Source: Paenibacillus sp. sptzw28 (GTDB taxonomy: Bacteria > Bacillota > Bacilli > Paenibacillales > Paenibacillaceae). From it: a stretch of 64,000 bases of DNA. A program made the translations under genes and the position numbers. Location: positions 1,879,501-1,943,500 of the forward strand of contig NZ_CP080545.1 of assembly GCF_019550795.1 (NCBI RefSeq), given 5' to 3'. Positions 41,818 through 50,229 of this stretch are shown here, piece by piece; positions within the stretch are counted from its first letter, which is position 1; every line of letters begins with the position of its first letter. Under the pieces are notes generated by a model, which was not told where the DNA came from, ran no database searches, and was given only the letters and a program-made list of their open reading frames with translations.

Positions 41818-42660
41818 ATGCAGTGGAGATACATACATACCGGCAGCCGTCCTCCGGCTGAAAATATGGCTATCGACGAAGCGATGCTCATCGCCCACAG
41901 CGAGGGCGGAACGCCCCCGACAGTCCGGTTCTACGGGTGGAATCCGCCGACACTCTCGATCGGCTACTTTCAACGGGCGGAGCGCGAGGTTGATCTGCAA
42001 ATGGTGCGCGGGCGCGGCGTAGGCTTTGTGCGGCGGGCGACCGGCGGACGGGCGGTGCTGCATGATCAAGAGCTTACGTACAGCATCATCGTTTCAGAGT
42101 CCTATCCCGGCGTCCCGAAGAGTGTAACGGAGGCTTACCGTGTGCTGAGCTCCGGGCTTTTGCACGGTTTCCGCAAACTGGGACTGGATGCGGTCATGGT
42201 CGGACTTGCAAAGACCGATGGTGATTCGGCAGGCATTCCCGCCGATGTTTCCTCCGCCTGCTTCGACTCCCCCTCCCGTTACGAGCTCGTCGTAGAGGGC
42301 CGCAAAATTGCCGGAAGCGCGCAAATGCGCTCCAAAGGCGTCATTTTGCAGCATGGTTCCGTTCTTCTCGATGTTGACACCGATCTGCTGTTCGATTTGC
42401 TGCGCTTTTCCAGCGTCAGGGCGAAGGACCGGATGAAGCAATCCTTCAAGGAGAAAGCCGCCGCCATAAACACTTGTCTGGCGGAGAAGGGGAAGCCGCC
42501 AATTACGATAAAAGATGCTGAAGAAGCGTTTCGTGACGGGTTTGCCGAAGGGCTTGACGCAGAGCTTGCCGAAGATGAAATGACCGGTTATGAGCAAGGA
42601 CTTGCTCAGCGGCTCCTGGAGCAAAAATACAGTACGGACGATTGGAATTTCCGTCGTTAA
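41818..42660 (+). CDS. lipM: Octanoyltransferase LipM
   Basis: Transfers octanoate from acyl carrier protein to GcvH, the first step of lipoate assembly in Bacillales. The BPL/LplA fold is seen in 'VRFYGWNPPTLSIGYFQ', 'FVRRATGGRAVLHDQELTYS' and 'YELVVEGRKIAGSAQMRSKG'. The catalytic Cys is Cys148 in 'SSACFDSPSRYEL', matching the LipM cysteine, which separates it from lipoate ligases. The match to my memory of B. subtilis LipM runs the full length. I start at ATG 41818, since LipM begins Met-Gln; an in-frame ATG at 41794 is possible. Adjacent to its protein substrate gene gcvH. Confidence 0.93.
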   Translation: MQWRYIHTGSRPPAENMAIDEAMLIAHSEGGTPPTVRFYGWNPPTLSIGYFQRAEREVDLQMVRGRGVGFVRRATGGRAVLHDQELTYSIIVSESYPGVPKSVTEAYRVLSSGLLHGFRKLGLDAVMVGLAKTDGDSAGIPADVSSACFDSPSRYELVVEGRKIAGSAQMRSKGVILQHGSVLLDVDTDLLFDLLRFSSVRAKDRMKQSFKEKAAAINTCLAEKGKPPITIKDAEEAFRDGFAEGLDAELAEDEMTGYEQGLAQRLLEQKYSTDDWNFRR

Positions 42661-42689
42661 AAAAAATAACCTCAAATAATTGCGAAACT

Positions 42690-42720
42690 GGAGCGCGTTC
42701 ACAGACGCCGCTCCTTTTTT
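42690..42720 (+). terminator. Terminator after lipM
   Basis: GGAGCG pairs with CGCTCC around a partly paired loop, followed by six T. Confidence 0.75.
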
Positions 42721-42804
42721 CATAGATCCTGCGAAGGTCATCGTGTTACATACCGCAAAGAAGACCTGTAAGAAGCCTATAACGTTATTTTCAGCAACTT
42801 ATTG

Positions 42805-43257
42805 CTATAATAACAAATTAATTTCTACTGCTTCAACTTCATAATCTGATTCTTTATAAGGTGTTACCCAAAATTCCAGTTTAGGATAGTCCCCTGCTCC
42901 AGTCGGTTTTACATGTTTGCCCAATTCAGAAGCTGAAATTAAGGTTTTTAAATTTGTATCTTTTGGGATATATATTTTTGTTCTTTCTGTGATTACAATA
43001 TGACCGTTTCTTTCTGAAGAACCACTATAAGAATCTATAAATTTTTCAAAGACAGGTTCTTGAGGACGAAAATCAAGAAGCATTAAAGTATAAAGAATTC
43101 CTAGTTCCTTTGAATAATCGCTTTTACTTTGGTCTACCAGACTAAGCATCTCTCCACTGTAATGATACAACGTTTCGGATTCAAATTCGTTATCGTCTTG
43201 AGAACAAGCAGAAAGGATGGATGATAAAAAAACACATAGAAGAAGCATTTTGCTCAA
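42805..43257 (-). CDS. Small predicted lipoprotein of unknown function
   Basis: A 150-residue protein with a signal peptide and the lipobox 'ILSAC', hence lipid-anchored outside the membrane. The mature part is acidic then mixed, with no family I recognise. TTG 43257 is the start, since AGGAGGTG lies 5-6 bases upstream. By eye its base composition looks more AT-rich than that of its neighbours, and it stands alone between lipM and an AraC regulator gene, which together suggest recent acquisition. Confidence 0.7.
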   Translation of the reverse strand: MSKMLLLCVFLSSILSACSQDDNEFESETLYHYSGEMLSLVDQSKSDYSKELGILYTLMLLDFRPQEPVFEKFIDSYSGSSERNGHIVITERTKIYIPKDTNLKTLISASELGKHVKPTGAGDYPKLEFWVTPYKESDYEVEAVEINLLL

Positions 43258-43398
43258 AATAGCACCTCCTGTTTTTCCTGTTCAACAAAATGTTCATTAC
43301 TTTATATAGAAAGCGGCTCTCTTCAATAACCTCTACCTCGGCTTTAGCGTATGTGCCAACTGAGTGTGTTTCGATCGTATTTGTGTACCTTGATTATA

Positions 43399-44202
43399 TT
43401 AAAGCTTCGTCACGCGATATTCGGCAGGAGAAATGCCGTGTTTTTGCCGGAATACCCGGTAGAAATAAGAGTAGCTGCCGAATCCGCATGTTTCGGCGAT
43501 CTGCTCCAGCGTCATCGTACTGAACTTCATTCGTTCCATTGCCATGGACAAACGGACATTGTGAGTATATTGAATAATCGTCATGCCGAAGCATTCCTTA
43601 AACAGGTGAATCGTACGCGACACGCTCAGCTTGACATGGCCGGCAATATCCCGAATGAGGAAAGGTTCGCCAGCCCGTTCGTCGATGAAATTTTTCATTC
43701 TTGTGGCGATGAACGATTTTCCTTGCAGCGCGGACTGGGTGATCATCGCCCGGTCAAGTCCGAGACAGAGAGCGCGCAGCAAATAATCGGCCATTTCCCT
43801 GTCCTCTTCCAGAAACCGGCGTTTCTCCAGTATTAGTGCCCGCCAGGTCGACAGCAGTCTCTCATCGGCAACGACCTTTGCCTTCCGGGGACGTTCCTTT
43901 CGGTTCCACCACTCATCCACCCAAAGTCCCCGGCAGATGACAAAATAATCCCCGCTGGACACTCCGGCGCCTCCGTTATCCTGATCTGTGTTATGTCCGT
44001 AAATGTTAAGCTGGTACGAATCGCCGGGCTTGAACAGCATTAAATCGCCGGATTCGATACGCTGCATTTTGCCTTCTACCAGCGCTTCGCATGAGCCTTC
44101 TGTTTGTAGGCGGAATACATAAGCATGAAGTCCGTCAGGATACCCGAGTTCAAAAGGTTCGGAATGATAGGAATAGCTGCAGTGCATAATTTCAGAGAAC
44201 AT
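43399..44202 (-). CDS. AraC-family transcriptional regulator with cupin sensor
   Basis: A 267-residue regulator. Residues about 15-100 form a cupin-like effector domain ('VEGKMQRIESGDLMLFKPGD'), and the last 100 or so form the AraC double helix-turn-helix ('IRDIAGHVKLSVSRTIHLF' and 'LEQIAETCGFGSYSYFYRVF'). I start at ATG 44202, where GAGG lies 8 bases upstream and the protein begins 'MFSEIMHCSYSYH'; in-frame ATGs further upstream lack a ribosome binding site. It is divergent from a sugar isomerase/oxidoreductase pair, which it most likely activates. Confidence 0.88.
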   Translation of the reverse strand: MFSEIMHCSYSYHSEPFELGYPDGLHAYVFRLQTEGSCEALVEGKMQRIESGDLMLFKPGDSYQLNIYGHNTDQDNGGAGVSSGDYFVICRGLWVDEWWNRKERPRKAKVVADERLLSTWRALILEKRRFLEEDREMADYLLRALCLGLDRAMITQSALQGKSFIATRMKNFIDERAGEPFLIRDIAGHVKLSVSRTIHLFKECFGMTIIQYTHNVRLSMAMERMKFSTMTLEQIAETCGFGSYSYFYRVFRQKHGISPAEYRVTKL

Positions 44203-44280
44203 GGCGTCGACCTCATTTTTAATAGCAATATTGTTCATGTTATTATTATATTCTACATCTCGAAACCGACGCTTTTCCAC

Positions 44281-44286
44281 TATAAT
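44281..44286 (+). promoter_or_regulatory. -10 element of the isomerase-oxidoreductase operon
   Basis: A perfect TATAAT with no recognisable -35, about 50 bases before the GTG at 44332. A missing -35 next to a divergent AraC regulator is the usual sign of an activated promoter. Confidence 0.4.
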
Positions 44287-44331
44287 TGTAGTCAGATAGG
44301 TAAACTAATAATGGAAGGATGTCAGCTAACA

Positions 44332-45099
44332 GTGAAAATCGGATTGCAATTGTATACCGTTCGCGATGACACAGCCGCAGATTTTCCCGGCACACTGCGC
44401 CAGATTGCTGCGATGGGCTATCAAGGGGTGGAATTCGCCGGATATGGTAACGCTTCTGCTGAAGAGATGCGCGATTTGTTGAAGGAGCTTGGACTGGAGG
44501 CATTCGGCAGCCATGTTAGCCTTCAGCGTCTGGAGGAAAATCTGGACGAGGAAATCGCCTACCTGAAAACGGTCGGCGCAAGCTATGTGATTTGTCCGTA
44601 TTTGACGGCCGAGCAGCTTAGCGGCGGGGAAGCCTTCTGGCGCGGGCTGTTCAAGAAATTCGAAGGATTCGGGGAGCGGCTTCGGAAGGAAGGGCTTCAG
44701 TTTGCGTATCATAATCACGACTTTGAATTTGCGGACAAGATTGACGGCGAATTCGTATTCGATTCCATGTACAGCTCCGTTGATGCGGATTTGCTCAAAG
44801 TGGAGATGGACATCGGCTGGGTACAATATGCGGGGCAAGACCCTCTTGCCTACATCGCTAAATATAAGGGCCGTCTGCCGCTGCTTCACCTGAAGGATTT
44901 CCGCAATGGAGAGCCTGGGGCGCGAATCGATACCGTCGAACTGGGAGAAGGAGACTTGGCTCTTCACGATATTATCGGATCGGCCAAGCAGGCGGAAGTG
45001 GATTGGCTCATTGTAGAACAGGACACCTGTGCGAATCCTCCGCTGGAATCCGTTCGAACGAGTATGAAATGGCTGGAAAGCAACGGTTATAAAGCCTAA
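44332..45099 (+). CDS. Sugar phosphate isomerase/epimerase (inosose/IolE-like TIM barrel)
   Basis: A 255-residue xylose-isomerase-like TIM barrel. It begins 'KIGLQLYTVRDDTAADFPGT'; 'FAYHNHDFEF', 'KVEMDIGWVQYAGQDPLAY', 'LHLKDFRNG' and 'WLIVEQDTC' carry the metal-binding residues. GTG 44332 is preferred over an ATG 21 bases earlier, because AAGGATG precedes it and homologues begin at this point. It is paired with a Gfo/Idh/MocA oxidoreductase 45 bases downstream, a combination typical of 3-keto sugar or inositol-like catabolism. Exact substrate unknown. Confidence 0.88.
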   Translation: MKIGLQLYTVRDDTAADFPGTLRQIAAMGYQGVEFAGYGNASAEEMRDLLKELGLEAFGSHVSLQRLEENLDEEIAYLKTVGASYVICPYLTAEQLSGGEAFWRGLFKKFEGFGERLRKEGLQFAYHNHDFEFADKIDGEFVFDSMYSSVDADLLKVEMDIGWVQYAGQDPLAYIAKYKGRLPLLHLKDFRNGEPGARIDTVELGEGDLALHDIIGSAKQAEVDWLIVEQDTCANPPLESVRTSMKWLESNGYKA

Positions 45100-45144
45100 A
45101 CAGGCTATCATTTTCCTATAAAATAAAGAGGAGTCATGTGAATA

Positions 45145-46164
45145 ATGGACAAGATTAAGGTTGCGGTTGTCGGCTGCGGAGCTATTGCTCAAAGACGGCA
45201 TATTCCGGAATATGCGGCTAATCCGAACGTGGAGTTTGTCGCTTTCTGCGATCCGGTGACGGAACGCGCGCAGAAATATGCGAATAAATACGGAGCGAAG
45301 GCTTATTCGAGTTATGAGGACATGCTGAGTGAAATTAAACCGGATGCGGTAAGTGTATGCACCCCGAATGCACTGCATGCCCCGGTTGCGATCGCAGCGG
45401 CAGAAGCCGGAGCGCATGTGCTCGTCGAGAAGCCGATGGCCGCCTCCGATGCGGAAGCGGAGGCTATGATCGAAGCCGCCCGCAGCAATAACGTCTTCCT
45501 GATGGTGGGCCATAACCAGCGGCTGATGCCGCCGCATGTCAAGGCGAAAGAGCTGCTGCAGAAGGGCCATCTCGGCAGGGTGCTGACATTCCGTACGTCC
45601 TTCGGCCACCCTGGACCCGAGTATTGGAGCGTAGACGGACCGGGAAGCTGGTTTTTCCGCAAGGAAGAAGCGGTTATGGGTGCGATGGGCGATTTGGGCG
45701 TGCACAAATCCGATTTGATCCGTTATTTGCTTGACGATGAAGTCGCCCAAGTAACCGGTTTTATCGGCACATTGGATAAGAAAGGCACGGAAGTGGACGA
45801 TAACGCTACCTGTCTTCTCCGGATGAGAAGCGGCGCGATCGGCACGCTTGTGGCAAGCTGGACTTATTACAAGGGCGAGGATAACAGTACCGTACTTTGG
45901 TGCGAGAAGGGCGTCATGAAGATCGGCACTGATCCTCATGATCAAATCATAGTAGAGCTGACGAACGGATCGGTTGAACGATATAATGTCGGCGCAATCT
46001 CTACCAACGATAAACAGGAGACAAGCGGTGTCGTAGACGCATTTATCAACAGTCTGATCACGAACACGCCTCCTTCTATTTCAGGAGAAGAAGGCAGAAA
46101 GTCGCTGGCCGTAATTCTGGCCGCTTTCGAATCGCAGGAAACCGGCAGAGTGATCAATCTGTAA
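45145..46164 (+). CDS. Gfo/Idh/MocA-family oxidoreductase
   Basis: NAD(P)-dependent sugar or polyol dehydrogenase, 339 residues. The Rossmann part starts 'KIKVAVVGCGAIAQRRHIPE', followed by 'VSVCTPNALHAPVAIAAAEA' and the conserved 'HVLVEKPMAASDAEA' (the EKP motif). The C-terminal alpha/beta domain has 'GAMGDLGVHKSDLIRYLL', with the Asp-x3-His typical of the catalytic site. GAGGAG precedes ATG 45145. Operon partner of the isomerase upstream. Confidence 0.92.
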   Translation: MDKIKVAVVGCGAIAQRRHIPEYAANPNVEFVAFCDPVTERAQKYANKYGAKAYSSYEDMLSEIKPDAVSVCTPNALHAPVAIAAAEAGAHVLVEKPMAASDAEAEAMIEAARSNNVFLMVGHNQRLMPPHVKAKELLQKGHLGRVLTFRTSFGHPGPEYWSVDGPGSWFFRKEEAVMGAMGDLGVHKSDLIRYLLDDEVAQVTGFIGTLDKKGTEVDDNATCLLRMRSGAIGTLVASWTYYKGEDNSTVLWCEKGVMKIGTDPHDQIIVELTNGSVERYNVGAISTNDKQETSGVVDAFINSLITNTPPSISGEEGRKSLAVILAAFESQETGRVINL

Positions 46165-46202
46165 GGCTGAGTTAAGCATGCGAAAAACCCGATAATCATA
46201 AG

Positions 46203-46235
46203 ATAAGCCTCCCCTGACGGGGAGGCTTATTAAAT
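46203..46235. terminator. Terminator between convergent oxidoreductase and spo0M genes
   Basis: ATAAGCCTCCCC (46203-46214), loop TGAC, GGGGAGGCTTAT (46219-46230), a perfect 12-bp stem. T-runs are modest on both sides. Confidence 0.75.
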
Positions 46236-46237
46236 TA

Positions 46238-47008
46238 TCAGCAATAGCGTGCGATGGTGTCCGCAAGCAGCTTCGCGACACCCTGCGGACCGGCCTCAAG
46301 CTCCCGGCCCGACAGCCGAATGCGCACGAACGATTCATCCATGTCGAGCGCCTCGGAGAGAAAGCTGGAAAGCCCCCGTGCCCGGCGGTCGATCTGCAGC
46401 AGCAGCTCCAGTCCTCCATCGCTGCCGCCTAAGAACATAACCTCCAGTTCATCCAAGCGTCCGCGAAACTGCCCGCCCGGCGCGAACTCAAACTCCTGGA
46501 CAAACGGCAGCTGTCCGCCGTGCTTGTAGGAATGCTCGCAGTCGGCTTTGCGGAGCCGAAAGTCAAGAAGCTCAAGCGCTTCAAATACCGTCCTAATCTG
46601 AGGTGTAGGGACTACCTCGATCCGGTCGTTGTCACCGGGGTCAACGCCTCCGCGGATATCCAGTTCCGTTTTTACCCAGACCGGCGTTCTGCCGATCGAG
46701 AGCGGAGTGTTCTCCGGCAGAACGAAACTGAATGGAACCTCACGGTTCTCGCCTGACTGCAGCATGAACGGAGCGCTTACATGAAATCGTGCGACTTCGC
46801 CATGCTTATAATATTTATTGTCGCCCGATTCCTTCAAATATTCCGTCATGACAGACAAAGAGATCGCTTCGATTCGCTGCTCCACACTGCCGCCCTTGAT
46901 CCGGACGACGCCGTTGATAGTTTCCCCCGGAGCGTACCGGGTTTTCTCCAAAAGCGTATCGATTTGCGCAGCTCCGATTCCAATGCTTGCTAATAACCGG
47001 TTAAACAT
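46238..47008 (-). CDS. spo0M: Sporulation-control protein Spo0M
   Basis: A 256-residue arrestin-like beta-sandwich protein of the Spo0M family. 'RLLASIGIGAAQIDTLLEKT', 'GETINGVVRIKGGSVEQ', 'VPFSFVLPENTPLS' and 'VWVKTELDIRGGVDPGDND' are diagnostic. In B. subtilis it affects sporulation efficiency and cell envelope or cytoskeleton behaviour by an unclear mechanism. ATG 47008 follows GGAGGGG. A sigma-W-like promoter is visible upstream. Confidence 0.95.
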   Translation of the reverse strand: MFNRLLASIGIGAAQIDTLLEKTRYAPGETINGVVRIKGGSVEQRIEAISLSVMTEYLKESGDNKYYKHGEVARFHVSAPFMLQSGENREVPFSFVLPENTPLSIGRTPVWVKTELDIRGGVDPGDNDRIEVVPTPQIRTVFEALELLDFRLRKADCEHSYKHGGQLPFVQEFEFAPGGQFRGRLDELEVMFLGGSDGGLELLLQIDRRARGLSSFLSEALDMDESFVRIRLSGRELEAGPQGVAKLLADTIARYC

Positions 47009-47054
47009 TGTAACCCCTCCAATTTTCGGATAATGAATACCGTACTTAGCGTAT

Positions 47055-47081
47055 TACGATGAAGGGTCAAAACAGGTTTCA
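47055..47081 (-). promoter_or_regulatory. Sigma-W-type (ECF) promoter of spo0M
   Basis: On the - strand TGAAAC (47081-47076), a 17-base spacer and CGTA (47058-47055) match the ECF sigma-W consensus, about 40-50 bases before the start codon. As I recall, B. subtilis spo0M is also partly sigma-W dependent. Confidence 0.6.
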
Positions 47082-47126
47082 CTATCGGTATCGGCATTGC
47101 GCTGCACTCCCTGGAAGAGGCTAGTA

Positions 47127-47945
47127 TTACGGCTTCAGAGGAAGTCTGTTCGCTTCGCGGATGAGGGAGAAATATTGATCCGCCAGAACGGCTTTAAACT
47201 CCGGTCCGAGCGATTCGGTAATGGCCACGACATCCGAGGGTGTCATGCTCCAGGCAAGCAGTCCAATTGAGACGAACATCGGTGAATTCCCGTCCCAGTT
47301 CGCTTTGGCCTCCGCCAAGATGTTCTTGCCGTCTTGTGCGGTGCTGATACCCTGGATTGTCGACACGGGGAGGTCTCCGTTCATCAATTCCACGCCATAC
47401 CGGTTCTCCCAGCTGAGGAACAGTCCGGGGGCATCATATTCATCCCGATAGGCGGCAGACCTCAGTTCGCTCAGCGGAACGTTCTGACCGTCGATTCGGT
47501 TTAGCACGTAAGGAATCGTTATTCCGGTCTTTCTCAAATAGGAGTAAGACCGCTTCAGGAAATCAGGGAACGTATTGTCCGGCCAAGCATTCGGGTAGAA
47601 ATACCCGGCGCCCGAAGGCCCGGCGATGAGCAGGTCGTTCTCCGTTGCGCCCGATTGGTAATAATTCAAAATGGCGGGAGCGCCGTCGTAAAGCAACGGA
47701 CTCGAAGTCCAGTTGATCGGTACCTTTCCGCGGTTCGGGTCATCCCAAATATTCCGCATCCGGTGCTGGTTGTACTGGAAATTGTCGCCCTCGCTGAACG
47801 TGTACGTGACATAAATCTTATTTTCCAGCGTCGGCGCTTTGAACGGCTTTAATACGGAAGGATTAGCCTTCGTTCCGGAAAATACAGTCATGTTGCTGAA
47901 CCAATCCTCGACTGGCAAGCTGAAGAAAAACGAAGGCATTAGCAT
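47127..47945 (-). pseudogene. GxGYxYP-family protein, 5'-truncated remnant
   Basis: The reading frame carries the name-giving motif in 'AGPSGAGYFYPNAWPDNTF', preceded by 'YVTYTFSEGDNFQYNQHRMR' and 'GKVPINWTSSPLLYDGAPA'. These belong to the C-terminal half of GxGYxYP proteins, secreted or cytoplasmic putative glycosidases usually well over 500 residues long. The first Met has no ribosome binding site, and an in-frame TGA lies 24 bases upstream (47969-47967). Only 237 bases separate it from the HAD gene, not enough for the missing half. So it is most likely a decayed gene. The frame stays open for about 45 codons beyond that TGA. Confidence 0.7.
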
Positions 47946-48106
47946 CGGCTTTGAATCGCTAAGCGGTCAGGACCGCATCAACTCGGTCGGCGGGGCGATA
48001 TATGGGCCGATCAGGAGCGGATCGCCGCGATGGAGAACGCCCGTAAAATCCTTCGCCCGAACGGTATCAGCGTCATATCGGCCTACAATGCCGGTGATGT
48101 GATGGC

Positions 48107-48148
48107 AAAGCGCGCACGGCGGAGGTCAGCGGCACCGCCGTGCGCTTT
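48107..48148 (-). terminator. GC-rich hairpin after the HAD gene
   Basis: AAAGCGCGCACGGCGG (48107-48122) pairs with CCGCCGTGCGCTTT (48135-48148) with a 2-base bulge. It lies 35 bases beyond the HAD stop codon on the - strand; the T-run is poor. Confidence 0.5.
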
Positions 48149-48182
48149 CTATAACCGTTGGAACCGGAATCAAGCTGCTTAG

Positions 48183-48782
48183 TTAGTCCGAAGCCGTCCC
48201 GAATAAGAGGGAAAACACCTTCTCGGTCCAGTCTCCTTGCGGATCCGCAAGCAATGTGTTCCAACCTAGAATAGAGGCCTGTTCAAAGTTTTTCGCCTGA
48301 TCGTCAACGAACAGGACGTTTCGGGTTGAAGCGAGATTGGAGACAGCACATTCATATATAGCCGGATGCGGTTTGGAGCAGCCGACCGTGCTGGAGACGG
48401 TCACGCTCTTTAAGCAGGGCCGTATAGAATCTATAATCGGAGAAAGCCATTCGATCCGATGATTGCTCAACAGATGGATATCGATGTCCCGGCACCATTC
48501 GTTAAGCTTGTCTAAAGCGGGCAAAGGCTTTAAATTCATGGCCAGCAACCGGCGCGCTTGGCCGGGGTCCGCTGAAGGCAATTGCTTGCTCAGCCAGCTC
48601 CAGAATTCCTCCTCCGCTATTTCTCCGGTCCATAATGACTCACTTATCTCCCGCCTGTAATTCGCATACAACCGGTCATAGGGGACTTCCGCCTGCCCGG
48701 CAAGCTCCCGCCAGAATAGAGGACTTAAATTCGTAACCAGCACACCGCCGGCATCCAGGACAAGCTGTGGCTTGACGGTCAT
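48183..48782 (-). CDS. HAD-family hydrolase
   Basis: A 199-residue haloacid dehalogenase-fold phosphatase. Motif I is 'LVLDAGGVLV' (Asp nucleophile; the usual second Asp is replaced by Gly, as in several dehalogenase/epoxide-hydrolase-like members). 'LLSNHRIEW' is motif II, a Lys in the 'SVTVSSTVGCSKPHPAIYE' region is motif III, and 'NVLFVDDQAKNFEQA' is motif IV. The cap domain is a helical C1 type. ATG 48782 follows GGGAGG. Substrate unknown. Transcribed divergently from coaD. Confidence 0.87.
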   Translation of the reverse strand: MTVKPQLVLDAGGVLVTNLSPLFWRELAGQAEVPYDRLYANYRREISESLWTGEIAEEEFWSWLSKQLPSADPGQARRLLAMNLKPLPALDKLNEWCRDIDIHLLSNHRIEWLSPIIDSIRPCLKSVTVSSTVGCSKPHPAIYECAVSNLASTRNVLFVDDQAKNFEQASILGWNTLLADPQGDWTEKVFSLLFGTASD

Positions 48783-48814
48783 TTCGCCAACCTCCCATTG
48801 TGAAAGATGTCCAC

Positions 48815-48823
48815 AGTATAACA
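48815..48823 (-). promoter_or_regulatory. Extended -10 promoter for the HAD gene
   Basis: TGTTATACT on the - strand (48823-48815), TGn plus a good -10, about 30 bases before the start codon. Confidence 0.35.
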
Positions 48824-48888
48824 AATTCTCCGCTATACAGTTACAGCATGAAATTAATTATTCAAAATCTCCTCTATCAGCCGGGATG

Positions 48889-48897
48889 TGCTACAAT
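48889..48897 (+). promoter_or_regulatory. Extended -10 promoter for coaD
   Basis: TGCTACAAT (TGn plus -10), 32 bases before the coaD start; no good -35. Confidence 0.4.
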
Positions 48898-48928
48898 TTA
48901 AGGAAAACGAGCGAGAGGTGGAACTCCT

Positions 48929-49426
48929 ATGAAGGCCGTTTATGCGGGAAGCTTCGATCCGATCACGCTCGGTCACGTTTCGGTTATTGAACGTGCTTTC
49001 AAACTGTTTGATACGATTCACATCGTAGTGGCGAATAACCGCGAAAAGCAGCATTTGTTCTCGCTGGAGCAGCGTACGGATTTGGTCAGACGGTCCATTC
49101 CGGAGCAATTAACCGAACGAACCGTTATTTCCCCGTTTGAAGGAATTGTTGCGGATTACATTAATGCGAACGGAATAAGCGCCGTTATCCGGGGGATTCG
49201 CAATGCGACGGATTTGGAGTATGAGCTTCAGCTGGAACAATATATCCGAAACACGACAGATGCCGAAACGGTGTACATGTCTCCTTACACGCAGCATATG
49301 CAGACGAACAGCTCGCTTGTCCGAATGTTCTTCAGATCGGGCAAGCACGAGCTGGCGAGCCATTACATGGTACCGGGCGCTTACGCTCTGGCGTTACTTT
49401 ACGAATTGGGGGCGGACAATCAATGA
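48929..49426 (+). CDS. coaD: Phosphopantetheine adenylyltransferase (CoaD family)
   Basis: Catalyses the penultimate step of coenzyme A synthesis, joining AMP to 4'-phosphopantetheine. The nucleotidyltransferase fold shows 'YAGSFDPITLGH' with the T/HxGH motif at 13-16 and 'VIRGIRNATDLEYELQL'. The C-terminal ATP-binding motif is 'TNSSLVRMF' where ISSSxVK is usual, and the stretch before it is unlike ordinary CoaD. Length (165) is normal. So it may be a diverged paralogue rather than the main enzyme; whether another coaD exists elsewhere is unknown from this window. GAGAGGTGG precedes ATG 48929, and it overlaps the next gene by ATGA. Confidence 0.82.
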   Translation: MKAVYAGSFDPITLGHVSVIERAFKLFDTIHIVVANNREKQHLFSLEQRTDLVRRSIPEQLTERTVISPFEGIVADYINANGISAVIRGIRNATDLEYELQLEQYIRNTTDAETVYMSPYTQHMQTNSSLVRMFFRSGKHELASHYMVPGAYALALLYELGADNQ

Positions 49427-50163
49427 ATATAACGGTTCTTGGTCCATGGGGCGCATATCCGAAAGCAGGCGAAGCTACGGCGGGGTATTTGCTTGAGCAT
49501 GAGGGCCGCTGCTTACTCATCGATTGCGGCAGCGGCGTGCTTGCGCAGGTGCAGAGGTATAAGCGGCTTGACGAGCTGGACGGCGTATACATTTCACATA
49601 AGCATCACGATCATACAGCCGACCTCGGTTGCCTTCAGTATGCAAGTTTAATCGATATGGATTTGGGCAATCGGAGTCAAACACTTCCGATTTATTATGC
49701 TGCCGAGCTGGACGTCGACTTAACCCATAAATCGATGCCGGGGTCCGAAATCCGCAGAATTGGTGACGGTGAAACGATGCGGGACGGCAGCCTGGATTTC
49801 ACTTTTTTCAAGACGTTCCACGAGGCATATTGCCTGGGTTTGATAATACAGTTCGGGAAACGAAAGATTGTCTACACGGCGGATACGTATTTTCACGAGT
49901 CGCTTATTCCACACTGTGCGGATGCGGATGTGTTAATCGTGGAAACGTCTTTCTACAAAAGCATCAAGGATGCGAGAAAGTACGGCCATATGAACAGTGT
50001 CGAGGCTGGACAGCTGGCGAAGGAAGCGGGCGTGAAAAAGGCCGTTTTGACGCATTTGCCGCATTTCGGCTTTGTGGACCGGCTTGCCTCGGAATTCGGT
50101 GAAGTCTACAAAGGCGATATTGAGACCGCGTTTTGCGGTATGGAAATTGAGATCGATATATAA
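49423..50163 (+). CDS. Metallo-beta-lactamase-fold hydrolase (YhfI-like)
   Basis: A 246-residue MBL-fold protein. 'YISHKHHDHTADLGCLQ' gives the HxHxDH zinc site (His59, His61, Asp63, His64), 'VYTADTYFHESLIPH' the bridging Asp, and 'AVLTHLPHFG' the last His. It resembles B. subtilis YhfI, related to RNase Z-like and phosphodiesterase members. It overlaps coaD by 4 bases. It is likely cytosolic, and its substrate is unknown (a nucleotide-like phosphodiester is plausible by fold). Confidence 0.87.
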   Translation: MNITVLGPWGAYPKAGEATAGYLLEHEGRCLLIDCGSGVLAQVQRYKRLDELDGVYISHKHHDHTADLGCLQYASLIDMDLGNRSQTLPIYYAAELDVDLTHKSMPGSEIRRIGDGETMRDGSLDFTFFKTFHEAYCLGLIIQFGKRKIVYTADTYFHESLIPHCADADVLIVETSFYKSIKDARKYGHMNSVEAGQLAKEAGVKKAVLTHLPHFGFVDRLASEFGEVYKGDIETAFCGMEIEIDI

Positions 50164-50170
50164 AAACACA

Positions 50171-50203
50171 AAAACGCCAACCGAGAGCCGGTCGGCGTTT
50201 TTG
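50171..50203. terminator. Bidirectional terminator
   Basis: AAAACGCC and ACCG pair with CGGT and GGCGTTTT (one A-C mismatch) around AGAG; T-runs flank both sides. It separates the convergent MBL-fold and phosphodiester glycosidase genes. Confidence 0.85.
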
Positions 50204-50229
50204 CTGTTCTATAGGGTTTATATTACGGT

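Noticed and set aside
44326..45945. A 539-codon open frame antisense to the isomerase and oxidoreductase genes.
   Set aside because: Both + strand genes are clear family members; the antisense frame spans their boundary without any domain.
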